A stretch of 64,000 nucleotides of DNA from contig CANGME010000006.1 of the NCBI GenBank assembly GCA_947455145.1, forward strand, positions 1 to 64,000, written 5' to 3'. Positions 17,126-26,512 of the stretch are shown here, piece by piece. Position 1 is the first letter of the stretch. The number at the start of each line of letters is the position of its first letter. The notes under the pieces are model-generated. The model was not told where the DNA came from, searched no databases, and worked only from the letters and a program-made list of their open reading frames with translations. This stretch comes from Comamonadaceae bacterium (GTDB lineage Bacteria; Pseudomonadota; Gammaproteobacteria; Burkholderiales; Burkholderiaceae_C). The translations under genes were made by a program, and so were the position numbers.

Positions 17126-18112
17126 TTACTTGAGCCAACCGCGCTTGCGGAAGTACCACATCGGTACCAGCGCGCTGGCCAGCATAAGCCCCAGAGCGAA
17201 CGGGTAGCCACTCTGCCAGTCCAGCTCGGGCATGAACTTGAAGTTCATGCCGTAGATGCTGGCAATCAGCGTGGGCGGTAGCAGCGCGACGCTTGCCACC
17301 GAGAAGATTTTGATGATCTTGTTCTGGTTGATGTTGATGAAACCAACCGTGGCATCCATCAAGAAGTTGATCTTGTCGAAGAGGAACGCGGTGTGCGAGT
17401 CCAGCGAGTCGATGTCGCGCAGCAACTGACGCGCGTCCTCAAACTGCTCGCCGGTCAGCATCTTGCTGCGCATCATGAAGCTGACGGCGCGGCGCGTGTC
17501 CATCACGTTGCGGCGGATGCGCCCGTTCAAATCTTCCTGGTGGGCAATCGCGCCCAGAACTTCCCCGGCCAGCGCGTCCGTCACGTCGCCTGCTAGCACC
17601 TGTTTGCTGACGTTTTCCAGCTTGTCGTAAATGTTCTCTAGCGTGTCGGCGGAGTACTCGGCGTCGGCGTCAAACAGCTTGAGCAGCACCTCTTTGGCGT
17701 CTTCAATCAGCCCCGGCGCGCGGCGCGCGCGCATTCGCAGCAGGCGAAACACCGGCACGTCTTCGTCGTGAATGGAAAACAGCACGCCCCGGCTCTTGAG
17801 CTCGGTGTTGTGCTGGTTCAGAATAAAGGCCACGCGCACCGTGCGTGGTTCGTCCTCATCGGCGATTAAAAAGTCAGAGCGGATGTGCAGGTCGCCGTTG
17901 TCTTCTTCGTAAAAGCGGGCGGACTCTTCGATGTCCTCGTCCATCGCGTCATCCGGGATGGACAGGCCGTAGTACTGTTTGACCCAGCGTTTTTCTTCCG
18001 CTGAGGGGGATTCGAGATCGACCCAGATTGGGTTGAATTCGGAGAGCTCTTCCAGTGACTCGATCTCTTCCTGGAAGAGTCGGCCATTGGCCAGTGAAAA
18101 AATATTGAGCAC
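17126..18112 (-). CDS. corA: Magnesium/cobalt transporter CorA
   Basis: A pentameric inner-membrane divalent-cation channel. The 328-aa protein has a large acidic cytoplasmic domain, the CorA signature YGMNF (GMN at 288-290) at the end of the first membrane helix and a second C-terminal helix (GYPFALGLMLASALVPMWYF), ending in basic residues. The periplasmic loop MPELDWQSGYP is typical. It appears to be transcribed alone, ahead of the ybeD-lipB-lipA set on the same strand. No magnesium-sensing leader was recognised upstream. Confidence 0.94.
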   Translation of the reverse strand: MLNIFSLANGRLFQEEIESLEELSEFNPIWVDLESPSAEEKRWVKQYYGLSIPDDAMDEDIEESARFYEEDNGDLHIRSDFLIADEDEPRTVRVAFILNQHNTELKSRGVLFSIHDEDVPVFRLLRMRARRAPGLIEDAKEVLLKLFDADAEYSADTLENIYDKLENVSKQVLAGDVTDALAGEVLGAIAHQEDLNGRIRRNVMDTRRAVSFMMRSKMLTGEQFEDARQLLRDIDSLDSHTAFLFDKINFLMDATVGFININQNKIIKIFSVASVALLPPTLIASIYGMNFKFMPELDWQSGYPFALGLMLASALVPMWYFRKRGWLK

Positions 18113-18235
18113 GGCTCACTCCCTCTGTGAATGGGGCTTGGGTCGGAGTTTTGAAGCGCGTTAGCAAACGCTTCGATCCCGGAATTATCGCCGCATTGCG
18201 CCCGCGCACTTGCCCTTACGCGGCCCTAATGAAAC

Positions 18236-19963
18236 TCAGGCCTTAGCCGCGTCTTCGATGATCCAGTGCGCCGCACGCTCGGCAATCATCAGTGTGGGCG
18301 AGTTGGTGTTACCGCTAGTGATACTGGGCATCACCCCGGCATCGACCACGCGCAGGCCTACCACGCCGCGCACCCGCAGCCGCGCATCAACCACGGCCAT
18401 GGGGTCGCTGTTCGGCCCGTCAACGATGCCCATCTTGGTCGTTCCCACAGGGTGGAAGATGGTGGAGGCAATGTCGCCTGCCAACCGGGCCAACTCATCG
18501 TCAGTTTGAAACTGCACGCCGGGTTTGAACTCCTCCGGTTTGTACTTGGCCAGCGCCGGTTGCGCCACGATTTGGCGCGTCACGCGCAGTGAGTCGGCTG
18601 CCACCTTGCGGTCGGCCTCGGTGCTGAGGTAGTTGGGCGCAATGGCAGGAGCGTCTTCAAAATGGTTGCTCTTGATCTGCACCGTGCCGCGACTGGTTGG
18701 GTTCAGGTTGCACACGCTGGCGGTGAAGGCGGGGAAAGTGTGCAGCGGCTCGCCAAAGGCATCCAGGCTGAGCGGCTGCACGTGGTACTCCAGGTTCGGG
18801 TGCAGCTGCGACGGGTCGCTTCGGGTAAAAGCTCCGAGCTGCGATGGCGCCATGCTCATAGGCCCGCTACGCTTGAGGGCGTATTCCATTGCAATCTTGG
18901 CCTTGCCCCATATTGAATGCGCCTGGGCATTGAGCGTGGTCACGCCCTGCACTTTGAAGACCGAGCGAATTTGCAAATGATCTTGCAGGTTAGCGCCGAC
19001 ACCTGGCAGGTCTTGCACCACAGGAATGTTGTGCTGTTGCAGCAGGGCAGCTGGTCCCAGGCCGGAGAGCTGCAAAATTTGCGGAGAGCCAATGCTGCCC
19101 GCACTCAAAATAACCTCTCGTGTGGCGGTGACGCTCACCATGTCCTGCCCGCTCCAGACCTGCACGCCGGTGCAGCGCTGGCTGCCATCGACTTGTTTTT
19201 CGAGCTCTAGCCGAGCCACCTGCGCCAAGGTCCACATCTCAAAGTTGGGTCGGGCATAACAAGTGGGCCGCAAAAAGGCCTTGGCCGTGTTCCAGCGCCA
19301 GCCGCTGCGCTGGTTCACCTCGAAATAACCCACGCCTTCGTTGTCGCCCCGGTTGAAGTCCTCGGTGGCGGGGATGCCTGCTTGCTGCGCGGCTTGTGAA
19401 AAAGCGTCCAGCACGTCCCAGCGCAGGCGTTGCTTTTCAATGCGCCACTCGCCCCCGGTTTGACGACCGCGCATGAGCGTGCGGTAGGTGTCTGCAGGCT
19501 GGCCGTGCAAGTCCATGAGTTCGGTCGGCGTGCCCCGGGCACCGTGCAGCGCATCAGCACCTTTGTAGTGGTCTTCGTGGTGTTTGAAGTAGGGTAGGGT
19601 TTGTTCCCAGCGCCAACTCGCGTCACCCGTGATGTTGGCCCACTGGTCATAGTCACGCGCCTGGCCGCGCATGTAAATCATGCCGTTGATGCTGGAGCAG
19701 CCGCCCAGCACCTTGCCGCGCGGATAGCGCAGCGTGCGGCCATTGAGCCCCGCTGCGGGCTCGGTCTGGTAGAGCCAATCGGTGCGCGGGTTGCCAATGC
19801 AATGCAGGTAGCCAATGGGGATGTGAATCCAGTGGTAGTCGTCACGGCGACCGGCCTCGATCAACAGCACGCGTTTGCTGGCGTCGCTGCTGAGCCGGTT
19901 GGCCAGCAGGCAGCCGGCGGTGCCCGCGCCGATGATGATGTAGTCGAAGGTGGGGATGGTCAT
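18236..19963 (-). CDS. GMC family oxidoreductase (choline dehydrogenase-like)
   Basis: An FAD-dependent alcohol dehydrogenase or oxidase, 575 aa. The Rossmann motif IIGAGTAGCLLANRLS (about 8-23) with the downstream LLIEAG binds FAD. GMC signatures PRGKVLGGCSSINGMIYMRG and GSIGSPQILQLSGLGP follow, and the active-site histidine region is IFHPVGTTKMG. Such proteins oxidise choline, aliphatic alcohols or polyethylene glycol; the substrate cannot be fixed here. ATG 19963 has GGAG 9 nt upstream. It lies behind mmsA on the same strand, separated by a 418-nt repeat-rich gap. Confidence 0.92.
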   Translation of the reverse strand: MTIPTFDYIIIGAGTAGCLLANRLSSDASKRVLLIEAGRRDDYHWIHIPIGYLHCIGNPRTDWLYQTEPAAGLNGRTLRYPRGKVLGGCSSINGMIYMRGQARDYDQWANITGDASWRWEQTLPYFKHHEDHYKGADALHGARGTPTELMDLHGQPADTYRTLMRGRQTGGEWRIEKQRLRWDVLDAFSQAAQQAGIPATEDFNRGDNEGVGYFEVNQRSGWRWNTAKAFLRPTCYARPNFEMWTLAQVARLELEKQVDGSQRCTGVQVWSGQDMVSVTATREVILSAGSIGSPQILQLSGLGPAALLQQHNIPVVQDLPGVGANLQDHLQIRSVFKVQGVTTLNAQAHSIWGKAKIAMEYALKRSGPMSMAPSQLGAFTRSDPSQLHPNLEYHVQPLSLDAFGEPLHTFPAFTASVCNLNPTSRGTVQIKSNHFEDAPAIAPNYLSTEADRKVAADSLRVTRQIVAQPALAKYKPEEFKPGVQFQTDDELARLAGDIASTIFHPVGTTKMGIVDGPNSDPMAVVDARLRVRGVVGLRVVDAGVMPSITSGNTNSPTLMIAERAAHWIIEDAAKA

Positions 19964-20006
19964 TGTTGAGAGCTCCAAAATTCATGCTGCTGCTGGGGTT
20001 TTGTAC

Positions 20007-20118
20007 GCCTCGGCACTTGGTGTGAGTGGCTCCGCGAATGTCCTCCGGCCTTCGGCCTCCCCCTTGGTTTGGCAAAACCCCAAGTCCACGCTGCGCCACT
20101 GACCCCAAGCGCCGAGGC
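20007..20118. repeat. Imperfect inverted-repeat module 1
   Basis: The arm 20007-20030 (starting GCCTCGGCACTTGG) matches the reverse complement of 20095-20118 at 21 of 24 positions. Between them lie a small palindrome GGCCTTCGGCC near 20048-20058 and other short self-complementary stretches. I find no coding sequence in this part of the gap before mmsA. Confidence 0.7.
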
Positions 20119-20146
20119 GGCGAGCATGGTGGGTATGCGGCGAGAC

Positions 20147-20172
20147 TGGATTCCCGCCTTCGCGGGAATGAC
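20147..20172. repeat. REP-like palindrome, family C, copy 1
   Basis: The palindrome ATTCCCGCCTTCGCGGGAAT lies between two larger inverted-repeat modules. The same element recurs, inverted, at 40585-40610. It is one of the most widespread short repeats in proteobacterial genomes. Confidence 0.85.
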
Positions 20173-20187
20173 AAGAGGTGCACGCAA

Positions 20188-20292
20188 GATCAGGTCGGTG
20201 GCGCGCTCAGCGCAGCGACATAAAGGAGGAGTCGTCGGCCCTAGGCCGACACGGGGGACAGTCGCGGAGCTGAGTGCGCCGCCGATTTGATC
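20188..20292. repeat. Imperfect inverted-repeat module 2
   Basis: The arm GATCAGGTCGGTGGCGCGCT (20188 on) is matched by the reverse complement of 20260-20292 (GATCAAATCGGCGGCGCACT), about three quarters identical over 32 nt. The centre holds a perfect 7-bp palindrome, GTCGGCC-CTA-GGCCGAC (20234-20250). Together with module 1 and the REP it fills the 418-nt gap between two dehydrogenase genes. Confidence 0.7.
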
Positions 20293-20381
20293 CCGTGCAG
20301 AACACGCCAAGTGATGCCCCTCAAGTTGCTGCAGTCCATGCTCATCCCTGCGGACGACTTTATGAACGCTTGCAACGGAAA

Positions 20382-21893
20382 TCACTTCGCCGTCGGCATC
20401 ACAAACTCTGCACCCTTGCCAATGCTCTCAGGCCACCGCTGCATGATGGACTTTTGCTTGGTGTAGAAACGCACGCCCTCTTCACCGTAGGCGTGCATGT
20501 CGCCGAACAACGAGCGCTTCCAGCCGCCAAAACCGTGCCAGGCCATGGGCACGGGAATCGGCACGTTGATGCCGACCATGCCGACCTGGATGCGGCGTGA
20601 GAACTCGCGCGCCACGTTGCCGTCTCGTGTGTAGCAAGCCACGCCGTTGCCGAACTCGTGGTCGTTGACCAACTGCACGGCGGTGGCAAAGTCGGGCACG
20701 CGCACGCAGGCCAGCACCGGGCCAAAAATCTCTTCTTTGTAGATGCGCATCTCAGGCGTGACGTTGTCAAACAACGTGCCGCCCATCCAGAAGCCCGCGT
20801 CACAGCCTTCGCCCGCCGCTTCGCCTTTGAAGCCACGGCCATCGACCAACATTTGCGCGCCTTCTTTGACGCCAATGTCGATGTAACCGGTGATGCGCTT
20901 GTGGGCGATGTCGGTGACGATGGGGCCCATCTCGGCAGCCAGATTCGTGCCGTTAAGCACCTTAAGTGTTTTGGTGCGCTCAATAAGTTTGGGGATGATT
21001 TTGTCGGCGACATCGCCCACCAGCACCGCCACGCTGATCGCCATGCAGCGCTCACCGGCCGAGCCGTAGGCCGCGCCGATCAGACCGTCCACGGCTTGAT
21101 CGATGTCCGCGTCGGGCATCACCACCATGTGGTTCTTCGCGCCGCCCAGGGCCTGCACGCGCTTGCCGTGGTGAGCGCCGGTTTCGTAGATGTAGTTGGC
21201 AATCGGCGTGGAGCCGACGAAGCTCACCGCTTTGACATCGGGGTGCACCAGCAGCGCATCGACGGCTTCTTTGTCACCCTGCACCACGTTGAATACGCCC
21301 TTGGGCAGCCCGGCTTTGGCCAGCAAGTCGGCCATGAACAAGGCGGCCGAGGGGTCGATCGGGCTGGGCTTCAAGATGAAGGTGTTGCCTGCGGCAATCG
21401 CCACGGGGAACATCCACATCGGCACCATCACGGGGAAGTTGAAGGGCGTGATGCCCGCCACCACGCCCAGGGGCTGGCGTAGCGTCCAGTTGTCCATGCC
21501 GGTGGAGACTTGATCGGTAAAGTCGCCCTTGAGCAACTGGGGAATGCCGCAGGCAAATTCGACGATGTCGATGCCGCGTGCAACCTCGCCCTGCGCGTCA
21601 GTGAACACCTTGCCGTGCTCGGCGGTGATGAGGTGCGCCAACTCGTCTTTGTGCAGGTTGAGCAGCTCTAAGAACTTGAACATCACGCGGGCGCGGCGCA
21701 GCGGCGGCGTGTCGGCCCAAGCGGGGAAGGCGGCTTGCGCGGCGGCCACCGCCGTGGCGACCTCGGCGGTGCTGGCCAGAGCCACGTGGCCGGTGACCTT
21801 GCCTGTGGCGGGGTTGAACACGTCTTGCGTGCGGCCCGAGTTGCCTGCCACGACGTGACCTGCGATGTAGTGATCGATATTAGTGATGCTCAT
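20382..21893 (-). CDS. mmsA: CoA-acylating methylmalonate-semialdehyde dehydrogenase
   Basis: Oxidises methylmalonate or malonate semialdehyde to propionyl- or acetyl-CoA in valine, inositol or beta-alanine breakdown. The 503-aa protein has the aldehyde dehydrogenase fold: [34 protein letters not shown] and the catalytic Cys283 in [11 protein letters not shown], where MmsA-type enzymes read ERCMA. ATG 21893 has GGAG 9 nt upstream; the open frame extends further upstream but overlaps the LysR gene. It is divergent from a LysR regulator that probably controls it. Confidence 0.94.
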   Translation of the reverse strand: MSITNIDHYIAGHVVAGNSGRTQDVFNPATGKVTGHVALASTAEVATAVAAAQAAFPAWADTPPLRRARVMFKFLELLNLHKDELAHLITAEHGKVFTDAQGEVARGIDIVEFACGIPQLLKGDFTDQVSTGMDNWTLRQPLGVVAGITPFNFPVMVPMWMFPVAIAAGNTFILKPSPIDPSAALFMADLLAKAGLPKGVFNVVQGDKEAVDALLVHPDVKAVSFVGSTPIANYIYETGAHHGKRVQALGGAKNHMVVMPDADIDQAVDGLIGAAYGSAGERCMAISVAVLVGDVADKIIPKLIERTKTLKVLNGTNLAAEMGPIVTDIAHKRITGYIDIGVKEGAQMLVDGRGFKGEAAGEGCDAGFWMGGTLFDNVTPEMRIYKEEIFGPVLACVRVPDFATAVQLVNDHEFGNGVACYTRDGNVAREFSRRIQVGMVGINVPIPVPMAWHGFGGWKRSLFGDMHAYGEEGVRFYTKQKSIMQRWPESIGKGAEFVMPTAK

Positions 21894-21936
21894 GATGTTG
21901 TCTCCAAATAATAAGGTAAGTGTCTTTGAATTTGAA

Positions 21937-21947
21937 TGGAATTTCCA
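21937..21947. promoter_or_regulatory. Candidate operator between mmsA and lysR
   Basis: The palindrome TGGAATTTCCA sits in the middle of the 91-nt divergent gap, with extra symmetry outside it. LysR regulators usually bind such sites upstream of their own gene. This assignment is an inference from position. Confidence 0.4.
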
Positions 21948-21984
21948 ATGATTTCGATTAAACCATGATATAAATTTATCAAAT

Positions 21985-22926
21985 ATGTCTGAGCCAACCT
22001 CCACTGACCCCCAAACCCTGCGCGCCTTCATTGCTGTGGCGCGCGAGGGCAATGTCTCGCGCGCTGCCCTGCGCCTGCACTTGAGCCAGCCCGCCGTCAG
22101 TCTGCAACTCAAAAGCTTGGCGCAAAGCACCGGCTTGCAGCTCTTTACGCGCACACCCCACGGCCTAGCCCTCACACCTGACGGTGCTGCCCTGTTACCG
22201 CAAGCTGAAAAAGCGTTGTCGGCACTGGCCGACTTTGGACAAGCTGCGCTGAAGCTCAACAGCACTTTGCGAGGGCGCTTGCGCATCGGCACCATCCTCG
22301 ATCCCGAGTTCACTCGGCTCGGCGCATTCCTTAAAGAGCTGGTGGAGTCAGCCCCGCAAATCGAGACGGAGTTGCGACAGGGTATGAGTGGTGAAGTGCT
22401 GGCACGCGTGGCCCGGGGCGAGCTGGATGTGGGGTTTTACCTTGGTGAACCCAATGATTTGGAGCTAAAAGCGGCTACAGCCCTTTCACCCATAACGCTA
22501 GCAGCTACTAATTTTGAAGCAAGAACCTTGTCTCACTTCACCTACCGCGTGCTGGCCCCAGCCGGGTGGGGCGACCAAGTGCTGGGCCGCGACTGGAAGG
22601 CGTTGGCCGCGCTGCCTTGGCTGGCTACGCCGCCCGAGTCGGCCCACCACCGCCTGCTGGCGCGTGTGTTTGCCCCGCTGGGCGTAGCCCCGCGCCATGT
22701 CGCGCTGGTGGACCAAGAGGCCTCCATGCTGGACTTGGTGCGTTCGGGTGTCGGCCTGAGCTTGGTGCGCGACTCGATTGCCATGAGCGAAGCGCAAGCC
22801 CGTGGCCTGGTGATCGCCGACCGCGTCAGCCTGGACTGCGCCTTGAGCTTCGTTTGCCTCAAAGCCCGCCGCAGCGAGCCCGTGATTGCTAGCGCTTGGG
22901 CGGCACTGGAGCGGGTCTGGCGTTAA
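21985..22926 (+). CDS. LysR-family transcriptional regulator with repeat-encoded segment
   Basis: A 313-aa LTTR with an N-terminal winged HTH (about 10-68: [20 protein letters not shown]) and a periplasmic-binding-like effector domain. It is divergent from mmsA and probably regulates it in response to a metabolite. Residues about 160-178 ([19 protein letters not shown] region) are encoded by a copy of dispersed repeat B and have no place in the LTTR fold I expect; they interrupt the stretch between the first and second half of the effector domain. The reading frame is kept. Confidence 0.9.
   Translation: MSEPTSTDPQTLRAFIAVAREGNVSRAALRLHLSQPAVSLQLKSLAQSTGLQLFTRTPHGLALTPDGAALLPQAEKALSALADFGQAALKLNSTLRGRLRIGTILDPEFTRLGAFLKELVESAPQIETELRQGMSGEVLARVARGELDVGFYLGEPNDLELKAATALSPITLAATNFEARTLSHFTYRVLAPAGWGDQVLGRDWKALAALPWLATPPESAHHRLLARVFAPLGVAPRHVALVDQEASMLDLVRSGVGLSLVRDSIAMSEAQARGLVIADRVSLDCALSFVCLKARRSEPVIASAWAALERVWR
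22464..22516. repeat. Dispersed repeat, family B, copy 2 (inside lysR gene)
   Basis: Read on the minus strand this segment shows AGCTGC-TAGCGT, a 12-nt spacer, GGCTG-TAGCCG and CTTTT, matching copies 1 and 3 block by block with no gaps. Confidence 0.65.
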
Positions 22927-22968
22927 AACTGGGTGGCTCTATGATGGCATCACATGAAGGGATAAAGC

Positions 22969-24300
22969 GTGAACGAAATTGTCCAGCCCATCGTGAATGA
23001 CGCGTTGATCCTGCACCGGATCCAGTTCGCGGCAAACATGTCTTTTCACATCCTGTTTCCGACCATTAGTATCGCAATGGCTTGGGTGTTGCTGTTTTTC
23101 AAGCTCCGCAGCAATCGGACCGGGGACCCCAAATGGATGCAGGCGTATGCCTTCTGGGTCAAAATTTTTGCCTTGACGTTTGCCTTGGGCGTGGTCAGCG
23201 GCATCACCATGAGTTTCCAATTCGGGACTAACTGGCCGGGCTACATGAGAGCGGTGGGCAATATCGCCGGCCCTTTGCTGGCCTATGAGGTGCTGACCGC
23301 CTTTTTTCTCGAGGCCACCTTTCTGGGGGTGATGCTGTTTGGCATGAAGCGCGTGTCCAATCGCGTGCACACCTTGGCGACGGTGCTGGTGGCGGGTGGC
23401 ACCAGTCTGTCTGCGTTCTGGATCCTCGCCCTCAACAGTTGGATGCAGACCCCGGTGGGGTTTGAAATGATTGACGGCGTGGTCCATGCCAAAGATTGGT
23501 GGGCCATCATTTTCAACCCCTCGTTCCCCTACCGCTTTGCCCACATGATGACGGCTTGTTTCGTCACGGTGTCCTTTCTACTGGCGGGGATCAGTGCCTA
23601 CCGGTGGTGGCGCGGTGACCGGGCGCCCGCCGTGCTCGCAGCCTTGCGCACGGGTGTGGTGATGGCCGCAGTGCTGGTGCCGGCCCAAATTTTTTTGGGT
23701 GACTTGCATGGACTCAATACCCTGGAGCACCAACCCGCCAAAGTAGCGGCCATGGAAGGCATTTGGGAAACCCAACGCGGTGCACCCGCTGTGTTGCTGG
23801 CGTGGCCCGATGAAACGACACGCAGCAATCTGTACGAGATAGCGATCCCGAAACTTGCTAGCCTGTATTTGCGGCATCACCTCGATGGCGAGGTCCAGGG
23901 GCTCAATGACTTCAAGGGCAAGCACCCGCCCGTCGCCCCAGTTTTCTTGGCATTTCGACTTATGGTGGGCATGGGCCTTCTGATGCTCGCGGTGAGCTGG
24001 CTGGCGGCTTGGCAGTTCAAACGTCTTGGCACACTACAGCCTCTGGTGGTGCGCGTGTTGATCGCCATGACGTTCTCGGGGTGGATTGCAACCCTGGCGG
24101 GCTGGTATGTGACAGAGGTCGGTCGCCAGCCTTATCTGGTTTACGGTCTTCTCACCACAGCACAAGCGGCAGCGCAAATTCCCGTGCCCATGGTGGCCAC
24201 CACACTGGCGATGTACCTGTCGGTGTATGTGGTGCTGCTGGTGGCTTACGTGTTGGCACTGTTTCACATGGCTCGCAAAGCTGGCCAGGAGGCGACATGA
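22969..24300 (+). CDS. cioA: Cytochrome bd (cyanide-insensitive type) oxidase subunit I
   Basis: The quinol-oxidising subunit of a bd-type terminal oxidase, 443 aa with about nine membrane helices. The N-terminal HRIQFAANMSFHILFPT contains the conserved heme b595 histidine (His27), the second heme histidine is in PYRFAHMMTA, and GRQPYLVYG is the GRQPW-type motif near the quinol site. The short Q-loop and overall length fit the CIO subclass. The start is GTG 22969. It overlaps cioB by 4 nt. No cydX or cydDC lies nearby. Confidence 0.93.
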   Translation: MNEIVQPIVNDALILHRIQFAANMSFHILFPTISIAMAWVLLFFKLRSNRTGDPKWMQAYAFWVKIFALTFALGVVSGITMSFQFGTNWPGYMRAVGNIAGPLLAYEVLTAFFLEATFLGVMLFGMKRVSNRVHTLATVLVAGGTSLSAFWILALNSWMQTPVGFEMIDGVVHAKDWWAIIFNPSFPYRFAHMMTACFVTVSFLLAGISAYRWWRGDRAPAVLAALRTGVVMAAVLVPAQIFLGDLHGLNTLEHQPAKVAAMEGIWETQRGAPAVLLAWPDETTRSNLYEIAIPKLASLYLRHHLDGEVQGLNDFKGKHPPVAPVFLAFRLMVGMGLLMLAVSWLAAWQFKRLGTLQPLVVRVLIAMTFSGWIATLAGWYVTEVGRQPYLVYGLLTTAQAAAQIPVPMVATTLAMYLSVYVVLLVAYVLALFHMARKAGQEAT

Positions 24301-25313
24301 ACATGAGCTTTGATGAATGGCTGCCCGTGATATTCATGGGCATCATGGGACTGGGCATGTTGGCCTATGTGGTTCTGGACGGCTACGACCTTGGCGTGGG
24401 CATGCTGCTGCGCAGTGCCGAAGATGAACAGAAGGACACGATGATCGCTTCCATCGGCCCATTTTGGGATGCCAATGAAACCTGGTTGGTGCTCGGCGTG
24501 GGCATTTTGCTGACTTGTTTTCCATTGGCGCATGGCCTGATCTTGGGTGCGATGTACCTGCCCGTTGCGCTGATGCTGGTGGGGCTGATCTTGCGGGGGG
24601 TGGCCTTTGACTTTCGCGTCAAAGCCCGTATCGAACACAAGGGCGCCTGGAACAACACGTTTTTTGCGGGCTCGCTGATTGCGTCCCTCTCCCAGGGCTG
24701 GATGCTGGGTTTTTACATTCTCGGGCTGGAGCACAGCCCCCGTGCTTACATTTTTTCTGCGGTGATTGCCGTCTGCTTGTCCGCTGGGTATTGCCTGCTG
24801 GGTGCCAGCTGGCTCATCATGAAAACCGATGGGCCATTGCAATTGCGCGCCGTGCACTGGGCGCGACGAGCGTTGTGGGTGACGGCAGTCGGCGTGGCTG
24901 CCATCTCGCTCATCACGCCCTGGGCCAGTCCGCGTATTTTCGACAAGTGGTTTGCGCTGCCCTATGTGGTCATGCTAATCCCAATTCCGCTGGCCACGGC
25001 AGCGCTGTTTGGCGTGATCGAGCGATCGCTGCGCCGATTGCCTGTGCGTCTGGAACTGGGGAACGAATATGGCGCGGGCGTGCCATTCTTCAGCACCATC
25101 GGCATTTTTGTGCTGGCGTTTTATGGCTTGGCGTACAGCCTGTTTCCCTACATTGTGGGCGACCGCATGACGATCTGGCAGGCCGCCAGCTCGCCCGAAT
25201 CACTCAAGTTCATCCTGGTGGGGGCCCTCATCGTGCTGCCGGCCATCATTGGCTATACGGTGTTCTCTTACCGCGTGTTCAGCGGCAAGGCGCGCGATCT
25301 GACCTATTTGTAA
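24297..25313 (+). CDS. cioB: Cytochrome bd (cyanide-insensitive type) oxidase subunit II
   Basis: The second structural subunit of the bd oxidase, 338 aa. It begins with the family pattern LPVIFMGIMGLGMLAYVVLDGYDLGVGML and includes GPFWDANETWLVLGVG, RGVAFDFR and GLAYSLFPYIV. ATG 24297 overlaps the cioA stop (ATGA); the open frame extends further upstream but that part overlaps cioA. ATG 24303 is a close alternative. Together with CioA it reduces O2 to water with high affinity or under stress that blocks heme-copper oxidases. Confidence 0.94.
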   Translation: MNMSFDEWLPVIFMGIMGLGMLAYVVLDGYDLGVGMLLRSAEDEQKDTMIASIGPFWDANETWLVLGVGILLTCFPLAHGLILGAMYLPVALMLVGLILRGVAFDFRVKARIEHKGAWNNTFFAGSLIASLSQGWMLGFYILGLEHSPRAYIFSAVIAVCLSAGYCLLGASWLIMKTDGPLQLRAVHWARRALWVTAVGVAAISLITPWASPRIFDKWFALPYVVMLIPIPLATAALFGVIERSLRRLPVRLELGNEYGAGVPFFSTIGIFVLAFYGLAYSLFPYIVGDRMTIWQAASSPESLKFILVGALIVLPAIIGYTVFSYRVFSGKARDLTYL

Positions 25314-25348
25314 GTCTGATGCTCAGCCCGGTCTGAAAGATAAATTCA

Positions 25349-26512
25349 GTGCAACTTGAATCCGAAGATTTCCGGCAAGACCACGCGCCCCGTATTCAGC
25401 AAGAGTCCACGGCGAGCACGGCAGATTCCCCCAGCGTCCGCCTGCTGGGGGAATGGACGGCTGCGCGCCTGGCTGAGCCCCGCGCCTGGGCGGCGATTCA
25501 GCGGGCACTGAAATCGCTCACCGGCGGCACCACGGTCAATGTCCACTGGGACTTGCGCGAGTTGCAGCGGCTAGACCACACCGGCGCCCAATTGCTGTGG
25601 AACAGCTGGGGACGGCAATGGCCTGCGCAACTCGATCTCCTCCCCGTGCAGCGAGCGGTGCTGGAGCGCGTGGCCCGTTATGCCGCGTCCGCCCCCGAGC
25701 CTACGCGTTGGTCCATCGCGCAACTCTATTTGGCATTGGGTGGGTTTGTGCTGCGGGTAATGTCTCATCTGCATGATGGACTGCTGTTGCTGGGGCAACT
25801 CCTGCTGGACGTCCTGCAACTGCTGCGCCACCCCTCGCGGGGGCCATGGCGCGATTTTTCGGGACATCTGTATCAAATAGGTGCTAGCGCCTTGCCCATC
25901 ACGGCGCTGGTGGGCTTCCTGATTGGCGTGGTGCTGGCCTACCTGATGTCGCAGCAGCTCAAACTGTTCGGGGCGGATCTTTTTATCGTCAACATCCTGG
26001 GCATTTCCCTCATCCGCGAGCTGGGCCCGGTGCTGGCGGCGATTCTGATTGCGGGGCGCTCTGGCTCCACCATCACGGCGCAGATCGGTGTGATGCGGGT
26101 GACAGAGGAGATCAATGCCATGCGCGTGATGGGTATTGCCCAGGGTTTTCGGCTGGTGCTGCCGCGCGTCATGGCGCTGGCGCTGGCCATGCCCTTGCTC
26201 AGCGTGTGGACCACCTTGGCGGCGCTGGCGGGTGGCATGTTGGCCTCGGACTTGGTGCTGGATGTACCGCCTTCGTTTTTTATCTTAACGCTGCCCGATG
26301 CCGTCAAGGTGTCCAACCTGACTCTGGCAACGGCAAAATCGGCGGTTTTTGGTGTGCTCATCGCGCTCATCGGTTGCCATTACGGTCTGCGCATCAAGCC
26401 CAACACGGAGAGCCTGGGCCAAGGTACGACGGCCTCGGTGGTCACCTCTATCACGGTGGTGATTCTGGTCGATGCGCTGTTTGCGGTGGTGTTTAAGGAT
26501 GTGGGCATATGA
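25349..26512 (+). CDS. MlaE-family lipid ABC transporter permease with N-terminal STAS-like domain
   Basis: The membrane subunit of an MCE-type ABC transporter that moves phospholipids or other hydrophobic molecules across the envelope. The first about 130 residues look like a STAS domain (VNVHWDLRELQRLDHTGAQLLWNSW); the rest is the MlaE permease core (LPITALVGFLIGVVLAYL, ELGPVLAAILIAGRSGSTITAQIGVMRVTEEI). It is 387 aa and starts at GTG 25349. It opens a four-gene operon: permease, ATPase, MCE protein, lipoprotein. Confidence 0.92.
   Translation: MQLESEDFRQDHAPRIQQESTASTADSPSVRLLGEWTAARLAEPRAWAAIQRALKSLTGGTTVNVHWDLRELQRLDHTGAQLLWNSWGRQWPAQLDLLPVQRAVLERVARYAASAPEPTRWSIAQLYLALGGFVLRVMSHLHDGLLLLGQLLLDVLQLLRHPSRGPWRDFSGHLYQIGASALPITALVGFLIGVVLAYLMSQQLKLFGADLFIVNILGISLIRELGPVLAAILIAGRSGSTITAQIGVMRVTEEINAMRVMGIAQGFRLVLPRVMALALAMPLLSVWTTLAALAGGMLASDLVLDVPPSFFILTLPDAVKVSNLTLATAKSAVFGVLIALIGCHYGLRIKPNTESLGQGTTASVVTSITVVILVDALFAVVFKDVGI

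Noticed and set aside
18153-18174. Hairpin GAAGCG / CGCTTC between corA and the GMC gene
   Set aside because: The stem is short and has no T-tract in either direction, so a terminator is not supported.
19960-20385. Open frame across the gap before mmsA
   Set aside because: It reads through the inverted-repeat modules and the REP (VIPAKAGIQSRR). It has no family similarity and no Shine-Dalgarno.
21894-22313. Long upstream extension of mmsA
   Set aside because: It overlaps the divergent LysR gene and has no dehydrogenase similarity; homology starts at 21893.
24009-24296. Upstream extension of cioB
   Set aside because: It is out of frame within cioA; the family start is at 24297.
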